This document shows, piece by piece, positions 1 through 8,151 of a stretch of 64,000 nt of DNA; positions within the stretch are counted from its first letter, which is position 1, and every line of letters begins with the position of its first letter. Source of the stretch: Ideonella sp. Lineage in GTDB: Bacteria; Pseudomonadota; Gammaproteobacteria; Burkholderiales; Burkholderiaceae_C. Below the pieces are notes generated by a model. That model ran no database searches. It saw only the letters and a list, made by a program, of their open reading frames with translations, and was not told where the DNA came from. The stretch is taken from positions 248,001 through 312,000 of the forward strand of contig JADKIA010000027.1 of assembly GCA_016721465.1 (NCBI GenBank), in the 5' to 3' direction. The position numbers and the translations under genes are program-made.

Positions 1-1
1 T

Positions 2-154
2 CGCTTCTTCCGCGCGCACCTGCAGCCCTGGGTGCACCTGCTGTGCGACGCCGTGCTGGCCCAACCCCGCGCCGCCACGTGGCGCGCTGTGGCTGGCTTC
101 ACCGACGCCTTCATGCAGGTGGAAGCGCAGGCCTTCGACCTGCTGGAAACCTGA
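2..154 (+). CDS. TorD/DmsD-family molybdoenzyme chaperone, C-terminal part
   Basis: Only the last 50 codons are inside the window; the gene enters from the left and stops with TGA at 152-154. The residues (RFFRAHLQPWVHLLCDAV, then a phenylalanine-rich helix ending in LLET) resemble the C-terminal helices of TorD-like chaperones, which hold molybdoenzyme precursors such as formate dehydrogenase before cofactor insertion and Tat export. It lies 8 bp before mobA, a molybdenum-cofactor gene, which supports that reading. The N-terminal part is missing, so the subfamily and partner enzyme cannot be named. Confidence 0.6.
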   Translation, partial: RFFRAHLQPWVHLLCDAVLAQPRAATWRAVAGFTDAFMQVEAQAFDLLET

Positions 155-162
155 GCGCCGCC

Positions 163-762
163 ATGTCGATCCCAACGGAACAAATCACCGGCGTGGTGCT
201 GGCCGGCGGCCGCGGCAGCCGCATGAGCGGTGTCGACAAGGGCCTGCAGAACCACTTGGGCCTGCCCATGGCCCTGCATGCGCTGATGCGCCTGCAGTTG
301 CAGGTGGGCCCGGCCATGGTCAACGCCAACCGCAACCTGGCGGCCTATGAGTCGATGGGCGTGCCCGTGTGGCCCGACGCCGTGGCCGACCACCCAGGCC
401 CGCTGGCGGGCTTTCTCACCGCGCTGGAGCATTGCGAGACGCCGTATCTCGTCACCGTGCCCTGCGACACGCCCAACTTCCCGCTCGATCTGGTGCAGCG
501 GCTGGCCGATGCGCTGGAACAGGCCGATGCCGACATCGCCATGGCCGAGACGCTGGAGCAGGGCGTGGCGCAGCGGCAACCGGTGTTCTGCCTGATGAAG
601 GCCAGTCTGATGGAAAGCCTGGTGAAGTTCATCCACGACGGCCAGCGCAAGATCGACCGCTGGACGGATCGGCACCGCTGCGTGGCCGTGCGCTTCGACG
701 ACGCCGACGCGTTCTTCAACGCCAACACCCTGGACGAATTGCAGCGCCTGCAGGCGCGCTGA
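163..762 (+). CDS. mobA: Molybdenum cofactor guanylyltransferase MobA
   Basis: This 199-residue cytoplasmic enzyme transfers GMP from GTP to molybdopterin to make the guanine dinucleotide form of the cofactor. The N-terminal nucleotide-binding loop VVLAGGRGSRMSGVDKGL is the family signature, and DHPGPLAGFLTALE and TVPCDTPNFP are further conserved MobA segments. Length is normal for MobA. The ATG at 163 is preferred over an upstream in-frame start at 43 because the extra residues lie inside the TorD-like reading frame and are arginine-rich. The likely co-transcribed partner is the TorD-like gene 8 bp upstream. Confidence 0.93.
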   Translation: MSIPTEQITGVVLAGGRGSRMSGVDKGLQNHLGLPMALHALMRLQLQVGPAMVNANRNLAAYESMGVPVWPDAVADHPGPLAGFLTALEHCETPYLVTVPCDTPNFPLDLVQRLADALEQADADIAMAETLEQGVAQRQPVFCLMKASLMESLVKFIHDGQRKIDRWTDRHRCVAVRFDDADAFFNANTLDELQRLQAR

Positions 763-825
763 TCCGGGCGGCCCCTGGGCACGGGCTGCATGGCGATAAT
801 CGGCCCTCCCCCAGGAAGAGCCCCG

Positions 826-1392
826 ATGAGCATCAAGAGCGACAAGTGGATCCGCCGCATGGCGGAAAGCACCGGCATGATCGAGCCTTTCGAGCCCGGC
901 CAGGTGCGCGAGGCCAAGGGCCAGAAGATCGTCAGCTACGGCACCTCCAGCTACGGCTACGACGTGCGCTGCGCGCGCGAGTTCAAGGTGTTCACCAACG
1001 TCTACTCCACGGTGGTCGACCCGAAGAACTTCGACGAGCGCAGCTTCGTCGATATCGAGAGCGACGTCTGCATCATCCCGCCCAACAGCTTCGCGCTGGC
1101 ACGCACGGTGGAGTACTTCCGCATCCCGCGCAACGTGCTCACGGTGTGCCTGGGCAAGAGCACCTACGCGCGCTGCGGCATCATCGTCAACGTCACGCCC
1201 TTCGAGCCCGAGTGGGAAGGCTTCGTGACGCTGGAGTTCAGCAACACCACGCCGCTGCCGGCCAAGATCTATGCGGGCGAGGGCTGCGCCCAGGTGCTGT
1301 TCTTCGAGAGCGACGAGGTCTGCGAGACCAGCTACAAGGACCGGGGCGGCAAATACCAGGGCCAGCGCGGGGTGACCTTGCCCAAGGCCTGA
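826..1392 (+). CDS. dcd: dCTP deaminase
   Basis: This 188-residue enzyme deaminates dCTP to dUTP, feeding thymidylate synthesis. The sequence carries GTSSYGYDVRC near the N-terminus and the substrate-site stretch GKSTYARCGI, both typical of Dcd; the C-terminal GGKYQGQRG segment that closes over the nucleotide is intact. The start MSIKSDKWIRRMAE matches the family start and sits 8 bases after AGGAAG at 812-817. An in-frame ATG at 790 would add twelve unconserved residues. A GATAAT hexamer at 795-800 could be a -10 element, although no convincing -35 precedes it. Confidence 0.95.
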   Translation: MSIKSDKWIRRMAESTGMIEPFEPGQVREAKGQKIVSYGTSSYGYDVRCAREFKVFTNVYSTVVDPKNFDERSFVDIESDVCIIPPNSFALARTVEYFRIPRNVLTVCLGKSTYARCGIIVNVTPFEPEWEGFVTLEFSNTTPLPAKIYAGEGCAQVLFFESDEVCETSYKDRGGKYQGQRGVTLPKA

Positions 1393-1463
1393 GGCGGCGC
1401 GGCCGAAATGCAGCGTTTCCTGGGCGCTTCTCGTGGCATGTGGGGCGGGCCTGCAGCGCGATC

Positions 1464-1781
1464 ATGGCTGCCATGGCGCGCCACGAACCCCACCAGCCGA
1501 TGCCCGAAGCCACCGATCTGGCCTGCATGCCGGCCGAATACTTCGGTGGTGGTCGCATGTTGCCGGCGCTGGTGCCGGGCTGCTGTCTGGACATGGGCCT
1601 GCTGGGCAGCTTTCGCGAGTTGATGGCCGAGGCCGGTGAATCGGTGCGGGTGCAGCAGATGCGCTATGACCGAATGTACGCGTTCGAGCGCCTGGCGCTG
1701 GGGCACAGCACGGCGGATGCCGGCCTGCGCCGCCTGTCGGTCATCCTGTTCGAGCGCTACGTTGATCCAGGGCTGGACTGA
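1464..1781 (+). CDS. Small conserved-looking hypothetical protein
   Basis: A 105-residue product (or 102 from the next ATG at 1473) that I do not recognise. It is not hydrophobic enough for a membrane protein. The segment ACMPAEYFGGGRMLPALVPGCCLDMGLLGSFRELMAEAG reads like real protein, and the frame lacks the arginine-rich bias of shadow frames. It follows dcd by 71 bp on the same strand and precedes the CoA-transferase by 62 bp, so it may belong to a loose operon. Confidence 0.5.
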   Translation: MAAMARHEPHQPMPEATDLACMPAEYFGGGRMLPALVPGCCLDMGLLGSFRELMAEAGESVRVQQMRYDRMYAFERLALGHSTADAGLRRLSVILFERYVDPGLD

Positions 1782-1843
1782 GCGCGCCCAGAGTCTGCTG
1801 AAATCGGGGCGTCGGCGGCGCTGGGCCGCTGGGAGTCCCGGCC

Positions 1844-3814
1844 ATGAGTTCCACGTCCCACGCCCATGAGCGGATGTCTGCACTGCGTTCGGCCCACCGC
1901 GGCAAGGTGGTCACCGCCGCGGAGGCCGTGCAGTTGCTGCACGATGGCGACATGCTGGCCACCAGCGGCTTCGTTGGCATCGGCTTCCCGGAGAACCTGG
2001 CCGTGGCGCTGGAGGCGCGCTTCCTGGCCAGCGGCGCACCGCGCGACCTGGGCCTGGTGTATGCGGCCGGGCAGGGCGATGGCAAGCACCGCGGCCTGAA
2101 CCACCTGGGCCACGCCGGCCTGGTGGGGCGCGTGGTCGGCGGCCATTGGGGCCTGGTGCCGGCGCTGCAGCACCTGGCCGTCACCAACCAGATCGAGGCC
2201 TGGAACCTGCCGCAGGGCGTGATCACGCACCTGTTCCGCGACATCGCCGCCGGCAAGCCGGGGCACCTGTCCAGGGTGGGGCTGGGCACCTTCGTCGATC
2301 CGCGCCATGGCGGCGGCCGAATCAATGAGCGCACCACCACCGAGCGCGTCCGCCTGATGGACCTGGACGGCGAGGAGTACCTGTTCTACAAGGCCTTCCC
2401 GATCGACGTGGCCTTCGTGCGGGGCACCACGGCCGACCCGGACGGCAACATCACCATGGAGCGCGAGGCCCTCACGCTGGAAGCGCTGGCCGTCGCCATG
2501 GCGGCGCGCAACTCGGGCGGCATCGTCATCGTGCAGGTGGAGCGCCTGGCTGCGAGCGGCACGCTCAACCCGCGGCAGGTCAAGATCCCCGGCGTGCTGG
2601 TGGACTGCGTGGTGGTGGCCGAAAAGCCCGAGTACCACATGCAGACCTTCGTGGAGCCCTACAGCGCGGCGTTTGCCGGCGAGATCCGTGTGCCGGGCGG
2701 TGAGGTGATCCCCATGCCCATGACCCGGCGACGCATGATCGCGCGGCGAGCCGCGCTGGAGCTGACACCCAACAGCGTGGTGAACCTGGGCATCGGCATG
2801 CCCGAGGGCGTGGCCGCCGTGGCGGCCGAGGAGCGGGTGATCGACCTGATCACGCTGAGCACCGAGCCTGGCGTGATCGGGGGCATCCCCGCCGGCGGCC
2901 TGAACTTCGGCGCGGCCGTGAACACACAGGCCATCATCGACCAGCCCTACCAGTTTGATTTCTATGATGGCGGCGGGCTGGACATCGCCTTCCTCGGCCT
3001 GGCCCAGGCCGATGCCCAGGGCAATGTCAATGTCAGCAAGTTCGGTCCGCGCCTGGCCGGGGCGGGCGGCTTCATCAACATCAGCCAGAACGCCAAGCAG
3101 GTGGTGTTCGTCGGCAACTTCCTGGCCGGCGCGCCCGACGGCTCGCACACGCGCAAGTTCGTGCGCCAGGTGGAGCACCGCACCTTCTCGGGCCGCGAGG
3201 CCTGGCGCCGTGGCCAGCGGGTGCTGTACGTCACCGAGCGCTGCGTCTTCCGCCTGCACGAGCATGGGCTGGCGCTGGTGGAGATCGCGCCCGGCCTGGA
3301 CCTGCAGCGCGACATCCTCGCGCAAATGGACTTCGAGCCGGTGATCGATGGCGAGCCGGCGCTGATGGACGCGGCCATCTTTCGCGACGAGCCCATGGGA
3401 CTGCGCGCGCGCCTGCTGCTGCTGCCGCTGGCCGAGCGCTTCAGCTACGTGGCCGATCAGCACACCATGTACATCAACTTCGAGCACCTGAGCATCCGCA
3501 GCCGCGAAGACGTGGAAGCGGTGCGCGCCGAGATCGAGCGCCACCTGGCGCCGCTGGGCCGCAAGCTGGACGCGGTGGTCAACTACGACCACTTCGTGCT
3601 CGATGCCGAGGTGCAGGACGATTGGGCCGCGATGGTGCACGAGCTGGTCGATCGCCACTACCATCGGGTGGTGCGTTATTCCACCTCCAGTTTTCTGCGC
3701 GCCAAGTTGGGCCCGGCCCTGGCGGCGCGTGGCGTCGCGCCGCAGATCTACGAGAGTGCCGAGCAGGCCCGGGCGGGGCTGCGCCGGCCCGGCGCTGAGG
3801 ACCCCGCAACATGA
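1844..3814 (+). CDS. Acyl-CoA:acetate/3-ketoacid CoA-transferase, large single-chain form
   Basis: A 656-residue family I CoA-transferase in which the alpha and beta halves are fused, as in YdiF. The alpha half begins with GDMLATSGFVGIGFPENL; the beta half has NLGIGMPEGVAAV and STEPGVIGG, whose glutamate is the expected catalytic residue forming the glutamyl-CoA intermediate. About 130 residues follow the usual end of a YdiF-type protein (from roughly residue 525), making this longer than the E. coli enzyme. Substrate cannot be read from sequence; short-chain or aromatic acyl-CoAs are possible. Its stop overlaps the next start (ATGA at 3811-3814). Confidence 0.85.
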   Translation: MSSTSHAHERMSALRSAHRGKVVTAAEAVQLLHDGDMLATSGFVGIGFPENLAVALEARFLASGAPRDLGLVYAAGQGDGKHRGLNHLGHAGLVGRVVGGHWGLVPALQHLAVTNQIEAWNLPQGVITHLFRDIAAGKPGHLSRVGLGTFVDPRHGGGRINERTTTERVRLMDLDGEEYLFYKAFPIDVAFVRGTTADPDGNITMEREALTLEALAVAMAARNSGGIVIVQVERLAASGTLNPRQVKIPGVLVDCVVVAEKPEYHMQTFVEPYSAAFAGEIRVPGGEVIPMPMTRRRMIARRAALELTPNSVVNLGIGMPEGVAAVAAEERVIDLITLSTEPGVIGGIPAGGLNFGAAVNTQAIIDQPYQFDFYDGGGLDIAFLGLAQADAQGNVNVSKFGPRLAGAGGFINISQNAKQVVFVGNFLAGAPDGSHTRKFVRQVEHRTFSGREAWRRGQRVLYVTERCVFRLHEHGLALVEIAPGLDLQRDILAQMDFEPVIDGEPALMDAAIFRDEPMGLRARLLLLPLAERFSYVADQHTMYINFEHLSIRSREDVEAVRAEIERHLAPLGRKLDAVVNYDHFVLDAEVQDDWAAMVHELVDRHYHRVVRYSTSSFLRAKLGPALAARGVAPQIYESAEQARAGLRRPGAEDPAT

Positions 3815-4728
3815 GTGTGGACGGGGTGACGCCATCGGCCCCCACGCAGTCCGCCATCGTCGCCGCCGACCGCTGCCCCAACTGCGAACACGCGCTGGCC
3901 CAGCCGCGGCCCAACTATTGCAGCCACTGCGGGCAGGAAACGAATCTGAAGCCGCCCACGTTGCTGGAGTTTGCGCAGCAGTTCGGCGGCAACTACCTGG
4001 CCATGGAGGGGGCGTTGTGGCGCTCGCTCAAGCCGCTGCTGTTTCGCCCGGGCCAGCTCACGCGCGAGTATTTCGCCGGGCGCAAGCGGCGCTACGTCCT
4101 GCCTCTGCGCCTGTACCTGACGGTGAGCCTGATCGCGCTGTTGGCCCTGCGCCTGTCCGGCATGGTCATGGGACCGTCGGAGAGCGCGGTGCAGGTCAAG
4201 CTGGACAAGCCCGGCGAGCTCGACAACGTGGTGCTCAGGCTGGGCCAGCGGCAGGCGGGCGTGCGCAATGGCCAATTCTTCTGCGAAGACCTGCCGGCCG
4301 TGGTCTGCGAGCGGGTGCGCGCGCGCATCACCTTGAACCCGCAGGCCATGGAGCAAGCGCTGCGCCAGTTGCCGCAACGCATGGTGGCCAACTGGGGTAC
4401 GGTGATGTTTGCGCTCTTGCCGCTGTTTGCGGCACAGCTCAAGCTGGTGTACCTGCGGCGCGGCATGCGCTGGTCCGAGCACCTGGTCTTTGCGCTGCAC
4501 CTGCATGCCTTCTGGTTTGCCATGCTGGCCACCGAGGCAGCGCGCCTGCCCTGGCTGCAGGCCTTGGCGGCGCTGGCCGTGCCGGTGTATTCGGTGCTCG
4601 CACTGCAGCGCGTGTACGGCGGGCGTTGGTGGGCCACGGCGCTGCGCAGCGTCGCACTGTGCACGCTGTATGGCACCACGCTGGTGGTGGCGCTGGTGGT
4701 GGTTGCACTGTGGGCCTTCTTCGCCTGA
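3811..4728 (+). CDS. DUF3667-type membrane protein with N-terminal zinc ribbon
   Basis: This 305-residue protein opens with a zinc-ribbon-like pair of knuckles (CPNCEHAL and CSHCGQE), followed by the PTLLEF and LTREYFAGRKRRYVLPLRLYLTVS block typical of DUF3667. One hydrophobic segment lies near residues 103-120 and at least three more in the C-terminal third, so it is an inner-membrane protein. The family has no assigned function. Translational coupling to the CoA-transferase through an ATGA overlap suggests joint expression rather than a shared reaction. Confidence 0.75.
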   Translation: MSVDGVTPSAPTQSAIVAADRCPNCEHALAQPRPNYCSHCGQETNLKPPTLLEFAQQFGGNYLAMEGALWRSLKPLLFRPGQLTREYFAGRKRRYVLPLRLYLTVSLIALLALRLSGMVMGPSESAVQVKLDKPGELDNVVLRLGQRQAGVRNGQFFCEDLPAVVCERVRARITLNPQAMEQALRQLPQRMVANWGTVMFALLPLFAAQLKLVYLRRGMRWSEHLVFALHLHAFWFAMLATEAARLPWLQALAALAVPVYSVLALQRVYGGRWWATALRSVALCTLYGTTLVVALVVVALWAFFA

Positions 4729-4733
4729 GCACG

Positions 4734-4756
4734 GGCCGGCGCAGCGGGCGCCGGCC
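4734..4756. terminator. GC-rich hairpin between convergent genes
   Basis: A 9-bp perfect stem (arms 4734-4742 and 4748-4756, loop AGCGG) lies in the 36-bp gap between the convergent ends of the DUF3667 gene and the lactate dehydrogenase gene. There is no uridine tract on either side, so it is at best a weak bidirectional terminator or a Rho-assisted pause. Confidence 0.35.
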
Positions 4757-4764
4757 GGCCCGGA

Positions 4765-5919
4765 TCACGCTGTCGGGAAGGTGCCCGGCAGCAGGATGCT
4801 GCGGTCCACCTGGTGCATCTGGGTTCGCCCGCAGAAGGCCATGGTCAGGTCGAGCTCGTTGCGGATGATCTCCAGCGCCTTGCTCACGCCGGCCTCGCCC
4901 ATGGCACCCAGGCCGTAGAGGAAGGCTCGGCCGATGTAAGTGCCGCGCGCGCCCAGGGCCCAGGCCTTCAGCACGTCCTGGCCCGAACGAATGCCCCCGT
5001 CCATGTGCACCTCGATGCCCGAGCCCACCGCGTCCACGATGGCCGGCACGGCGCGGATGCTGGACTCGGCGCCATCGAGCTGCCGCCCACCGTGGTTGCT
5101 GACGATCAGCGCGTCGGCACCGGAGTCCACCGCCAGCCGGGCGTCCTCCACGTCCTGGATGCCCTTGAGGATCAGCTTGCCGCCCCAGCGCTTCTTGATC
5201 CATTCCACGTCGCCCCAGTTCAGGCGCGGGTCGAACTGCTGCGAGGTCCAGGCCGACAGGTTGCCCATGTCGGTCACGCCCTTGACATGGCCCACGATGT
5301 TGCCGAACTGGCGCCGCTGGGTGCCCAGCATGCCCAGGCACCAGCGCGGCTTGGTCATCATGTTGAGGATGTTGCCGATGGTCAGCTTGGGCGGCGCGGA
5401 CAGGCCGTTCTTCAGGTCCTTGTGGCGCTGCCCGATGATCTGCAGATCCAGCGTCAGCACCAGCGCGCCGCAGTTCGCGGCCTTGGCGCGGTCGATCAGG
5501 CGCTCGATGAAATCGCGGTCGCGCATCACGTAGAGCTGGAACCAGAACGGCGCCTTGGTGTGTGCGGCAATGTCCTCGATCGAGCAGATGCTCATCGTCG
5601 ACAGCGTGAAGGGGATGCCGAATTGCTCGGCCGCCTTGGCCGCGAGGATCTCGCCGTCGGCGTGCTGCATGCCGGTCAGCCCCGTGGGCGCGATGGCCAC
5701 CGGCATGCGCACATCCACACCCACCATCTTGGTGGCCGTGCTGCGGTTTTCCATGTTCACCGCCACGCGTTGGCGCAGCTTGATGGCCTGGAAATCGCTC
5801 TCGTTGGCGCGGTACGTGCTCTCGGTCCAACTGCCGGAATCGGCGTAGTCGTAGAACATGCGCGGCACGCGCCGCTGCGCCAGCTGGCGAAGGTCTTCGA
5901 TCGTGGTGATGACGGGCAT
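4765..5919 (-). CDS. lldD: FMN-dependent L-lactate dehydrogenase / alpha-hydroxy-acid dehydrogenase
   Basis: A 384-residue TIM-barrel flavoenzyme that oxidises L-lactate to pyruvate and passes electrons to the respiratory chain. The active-site signature SNHGGRQLDGA holds the catalytic histidine and arginine; MFYDYADSGSWTE, PVAIAPTG and HMDGGIRSGQDVLKA are the other family blocks. The start is supported by a strong AGGAGGT ribosome binding site 8 bases upstream. It stands alone, convergent with the DUF3667 gene. Related enzymes use mandelate or glycolate, so lactate is the likely but unproven substrate. Confidence 0.88.
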   Translation of the reverse strand: MPVITTIEDLRQLAQRRVPRMFYDYADSGSWTESTYRANESDFQAIKLRQRVAVNMENRSTATKMVGVDVRMPVAIAPTGLTGMQHADGEILAAKAAEQFGIPFTLSTMSICSIEDIAAHTKAPFWFQLYVMRDRDFIERLIDRAKAANCGALVLTLDLQIIGQRHKDLKNGLSAPPKLTIGNILNMMTKPRWCLGMLGTQRRQFGNIVGHVKGVTDMGNLSAWTSQQFDPRLNWGDVEWIKKRWGGKLILKGIQDVEDARLAVDSGADALIVSNHGGRQLDGAESSIRAVPAIVDAVGSGIEVHMDGGIRSGQDVLKAWALGARGTYIGRAFLYGLGAMGEAGVSKALEIIRNELDLTMAFCGRTQMHQVDRSILLPGTFPTA

Positions 5920-6001
5920 GCGCTTGCACCTCCTGTTTCCAGGATGCTAGCCGGTAAAGGCCTGCCGCCGCGGCGGCTTCGCTGCCGATCCGCTGCGCCG
6001 A

Positions 6002-6487
6002 TCAGCTGCCGCAGCTGCCGCCACCACAGCCGGTGATGGGCTCGGCATCGGCCATGGCCAGCTCGCGGCGCTGGCCGGTGACAGGGTCGAAGCCGATGGC
6101 CGCCATGTGCTGCGCCAGCGAGGCGTCCATCATCTGCGCGTGCTGCGGGAACCAGGTGGCCAGCTCGGCCACGGCCAGGCGCAGCGGCTCGAAGTCGTTC
6201 TCCTCACGGGCGCGGCGGGCACACTCCACCATCACCTGCAACACGGCCTGGTGCTGGAAGCTGTGGCAGTTCTCGGCCGCGAAACCGGTGGCCGTCATCC
6301 AGTCGTCTTCCTGCTTGAAGTGCAGCACGGTGTGCGCCACCAGGCTGTCCCAGCGCGCCAACAGGCGGTCCTCGGGGCCGGGCAGGGCGTTGTCGGCATC
6401 GGCCAGCAGGTCCACGAACTCCTGGTGCGTGGTATCCATCTGGGGTTGGTTCAGCGCGAGTTGGTCGTTCCAGGTGAGCGTGGTCAT
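6002..6487 (-). CDS. Bacterial hemerythrin
   Basis: A 161-residue four-helix oxygen-binding di-iron protein. Expected iron ligands are visible in order: the histidine of DTTHQEF, the pair in HTVLHFKQEDDW with its acid, CHSFQHQAV, and the late HAQMMDASLAQH. The C-terminus ends in a glycine/cysteine tail (CGGGSCGS) not needed for the fold. The longer in-frame reading to 6910 is rejected because its extra residues are shadow-like and oppose the DUF454 gene. Likely roles are oxygen sensing or delivery. Confidence 0.87.
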   Translation of the reverse strand: MTTLTWNDQLALNQPQMDTTHQEFVDLLADADNALPGPEDRLLARWDSLVAHTVLHFKQEDDWMTATGFAAENCHSFQHQAVLQVMVECARRAREENDFEPLRLAVAELATWFPQHAQMMDASLAQHMAAIGFDPVTGQRRELAMADAEPITGCGGGSCGS

Positions 6488-6611
6488 GGTGTACGTCGGG
6501 CAAGAGGGTAAAAGCCAGCGCGCGAGCCTAACAGGCGGGCGCGGCTGCGCGCATTGCTCGGTGTCAAACACTGGACAGCGCTCGTGCGGACTTGCCGTAG
6601 CATGCCGCCCC

Positions 6612-7022
6612 ATGCCGAGCGACCCGACTGCCGCCGAATCCGCCGCGCCCCGTCGCCCCACCTGGCTGCGCGTGCTGTGGCTGGTCGCGGGCCTGGTGAG
6701 CCTGGTCACGGGCATCGTCGGCATCTTTCTGCCGCTGCTGCCCACCACGCCCTTCGTGCTGCTGGCGGCCTTTTGCTTTTCGCGCGGCAGCACGCGCTGC
6801 GAGCGTTGGCTGTTGAGCCACCCGCGCTTCGGCCCCATGGTGCGCGACTGGCGCGAGCACCACGCCATCCCGCTGCGCGCCAAGCAACTGGCCTGGACGA
6901 TGATGGTCATCGGCTCGGCCTGGTCGGCCTGGGTCTTGCCGCAGCGCCTGGCCTGGGTGCCGGCGGCATGCTGCGCCGCGGTGGCCTACTGGATGTACCG
7001 CCTGCCCACCCGCCAGCCTTGA
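6612..7022 (+). CDS. DUF454 (YbaN-like) inner-membrane protein
   Basis: A 136-residue protein with the family hallmark GIVGIFLPLLPTTPFVLLAAFCFSRGS and then a histidine-rich amphipathic stretch (LLSHPRFGPMVRDWREH). Three hydrophobic segments are visible. The ATG at 6612 is chosen because the longer reading frame upstream overlaps the divergent hemerythrin gene. The function of YbaN-like proteins is not established. Confidence 0.85.
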   Translation: MPSDPTAAESAAPRRPTWLRVLWLVAGLVSLVTGIVGIFLPLLPTTPFVLLAAFCFSRGSTRCERWLLSHPRFGPMVRDWREHHAIPLRAKQLAWTMMVIGSAWSAWVLPQRLAWVPAACCAAVAYWMYRLPTRQP

Positions 7023-7070
7023 GCCGGCGGCGGCTGGCGAGCCGTTGGGCGCGCCGCCGCTCGGTGCAGG

Positions 7071-7802
7071 TCAGATGCCGTAGTTGTCCGGCGCGGCGGC
7101 CGGCGGCGGCCGGCGACGCGGGTTGAAGTTGAGCTTGACCTCCAACTTCGGCGTCGTGCCCACCTGCACCTGCGTGCGGGCCTGTTCGCTCAACTGATCC
7201 GGATGCCAAAGCCGCACTTCGGCCTGGCCGTCGGGTGCATTCGGGATGGTGGCCACGCCCTTGTCGTCGGTGACCGCGTACCAGGGCGTGGTGCTGACGA
7301 AGATGTGACCGCGCATCGAGCCGTGCAGGTGGCAGCCGATGGTGATGGTGCCGGGCACATCGAGCTTCAGCTCGGGCGTGGCACCGAGCCTGCTGCCGAG
7401 CATCGCGGCCATGCGGAACTCGAACTGCTTGGCCGGCGGCACGTTGCCCAGCGGGCCACCCGGCTGCGAGCGCACATGGTGGTCGAACCTGTCGCGGTTG
7501 ACGAACTTCACCGCGCCGCCCACCGGCACCACGCTGACGAAGGGCACGAAGCGCGTGTACTGCTGCGTGATGGGCTGCGGCTCGGGCAGGGCTTGCTGCG
7601 GCCATGCGGCGGTGGGTTGCAGCAGCACGGCCACGTCGGCGGCGGGCTTGCCCTCGGCATTGAGCACGGTGACCTGCAGCGGGGCGGCCTGCGCCGCCGG
7701 CAGCACCAAGGCGGCCAGCATGAGCAGCCGCGGCCAGGCCCCGGGCCGTTGCAGAGCGGGCCGGCAAGCCGGTCGGGACGAGGAGGGTGCGGTGTGCTTC
7801 AT
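7071..7802 (-). CDS. Secreted cupredoxin/plastocyanin-like protein
   Basis: A 243-residue exported protein: an N-terminal signal peptide ends near AAQAAPL (about residue 40), then an Ig-like beta region, then a cupredoxin core. Candidate copper ligands are the histidine of FDHHVRS and the Cys-His-Met cluster of GCHLHGSM. Proteins of this kind are often labelled methylamine-utilisation or plastocyanin-like and presumably act as periplasmic electron carriers or copper binders. No partner oxidase lies nearby. Confidence 0.7.
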   Translation of the reverse strand: MKHTAPSSSRPACRPALQRPGAWPRLLMLAALVLPAAQAAPLQVTVLNAEGKPAADVAVLLQPTAAWPQQALPEPQPITQQYTRFVPFVSVVPVGGAVKFVNRDRFDHHVRSQPGGPLGNVPPAKQFEFRMAAMLGSRLGATPELKLDVPGTITIGCHLHGSMRGHIFVSTTPWYAVTDDKGVATIPNAPDGQAEVRLWHPDQLSEQARTQVQVGTTPKLEVKLNFNPRRRPPPAAAPDNYGI

Positions 7803-8151
7803 GGCGCCGCGATCTTAGGGGCGCTGGTGTGGGAGTGCAATCGCAACGCCAGGGCGGGCCGCGTGGTGCCACGGATGCGGCCCAGCAGTGCTGGGTGCCT
7901 TCGGCGAACCTGCCATGAATCCGGTCTGCCCATCGTGACAAATGCAGCGGGAAGACCGCACAGTTTCAGATCGGCAGCAGCGTAACCAAGCGCAACCGAG
8001 CGCAGAATCTCCATCAACGCGAATTGCAGGGGTGGCCATCGGTCAGCTGCAGCTCGCAACGCCTGCGGGGGTGGCTTTCGGCCAACCGCGGTGACAGACC
8101 AACGTTTCCGCGGCCGCCTTCGGCTGCCCCCCTTGCCACCCTGGGGATGCC
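7803..8151. other. Intergenic region between divergent secreted-protein genes
   Basis: This 349-bp gap separates the cupredoxin gene (minus strand) from the subtilase gene (plus strand) and must hold both promoters. I see no convincing -10/-35 pair, no RNA gene and no repeat. The subtilase start is preceded by a purine-rich CTGGGGATGCC. Confidence 0.5.

Noticed and set aside
1757..3835. 692-residue minus-strand open frame opposite the CoA-transferase
   Set aside because: It is antisense to a clearly conserved enzyme, rich in His/Gln/Arg, and has no recognisable motif.
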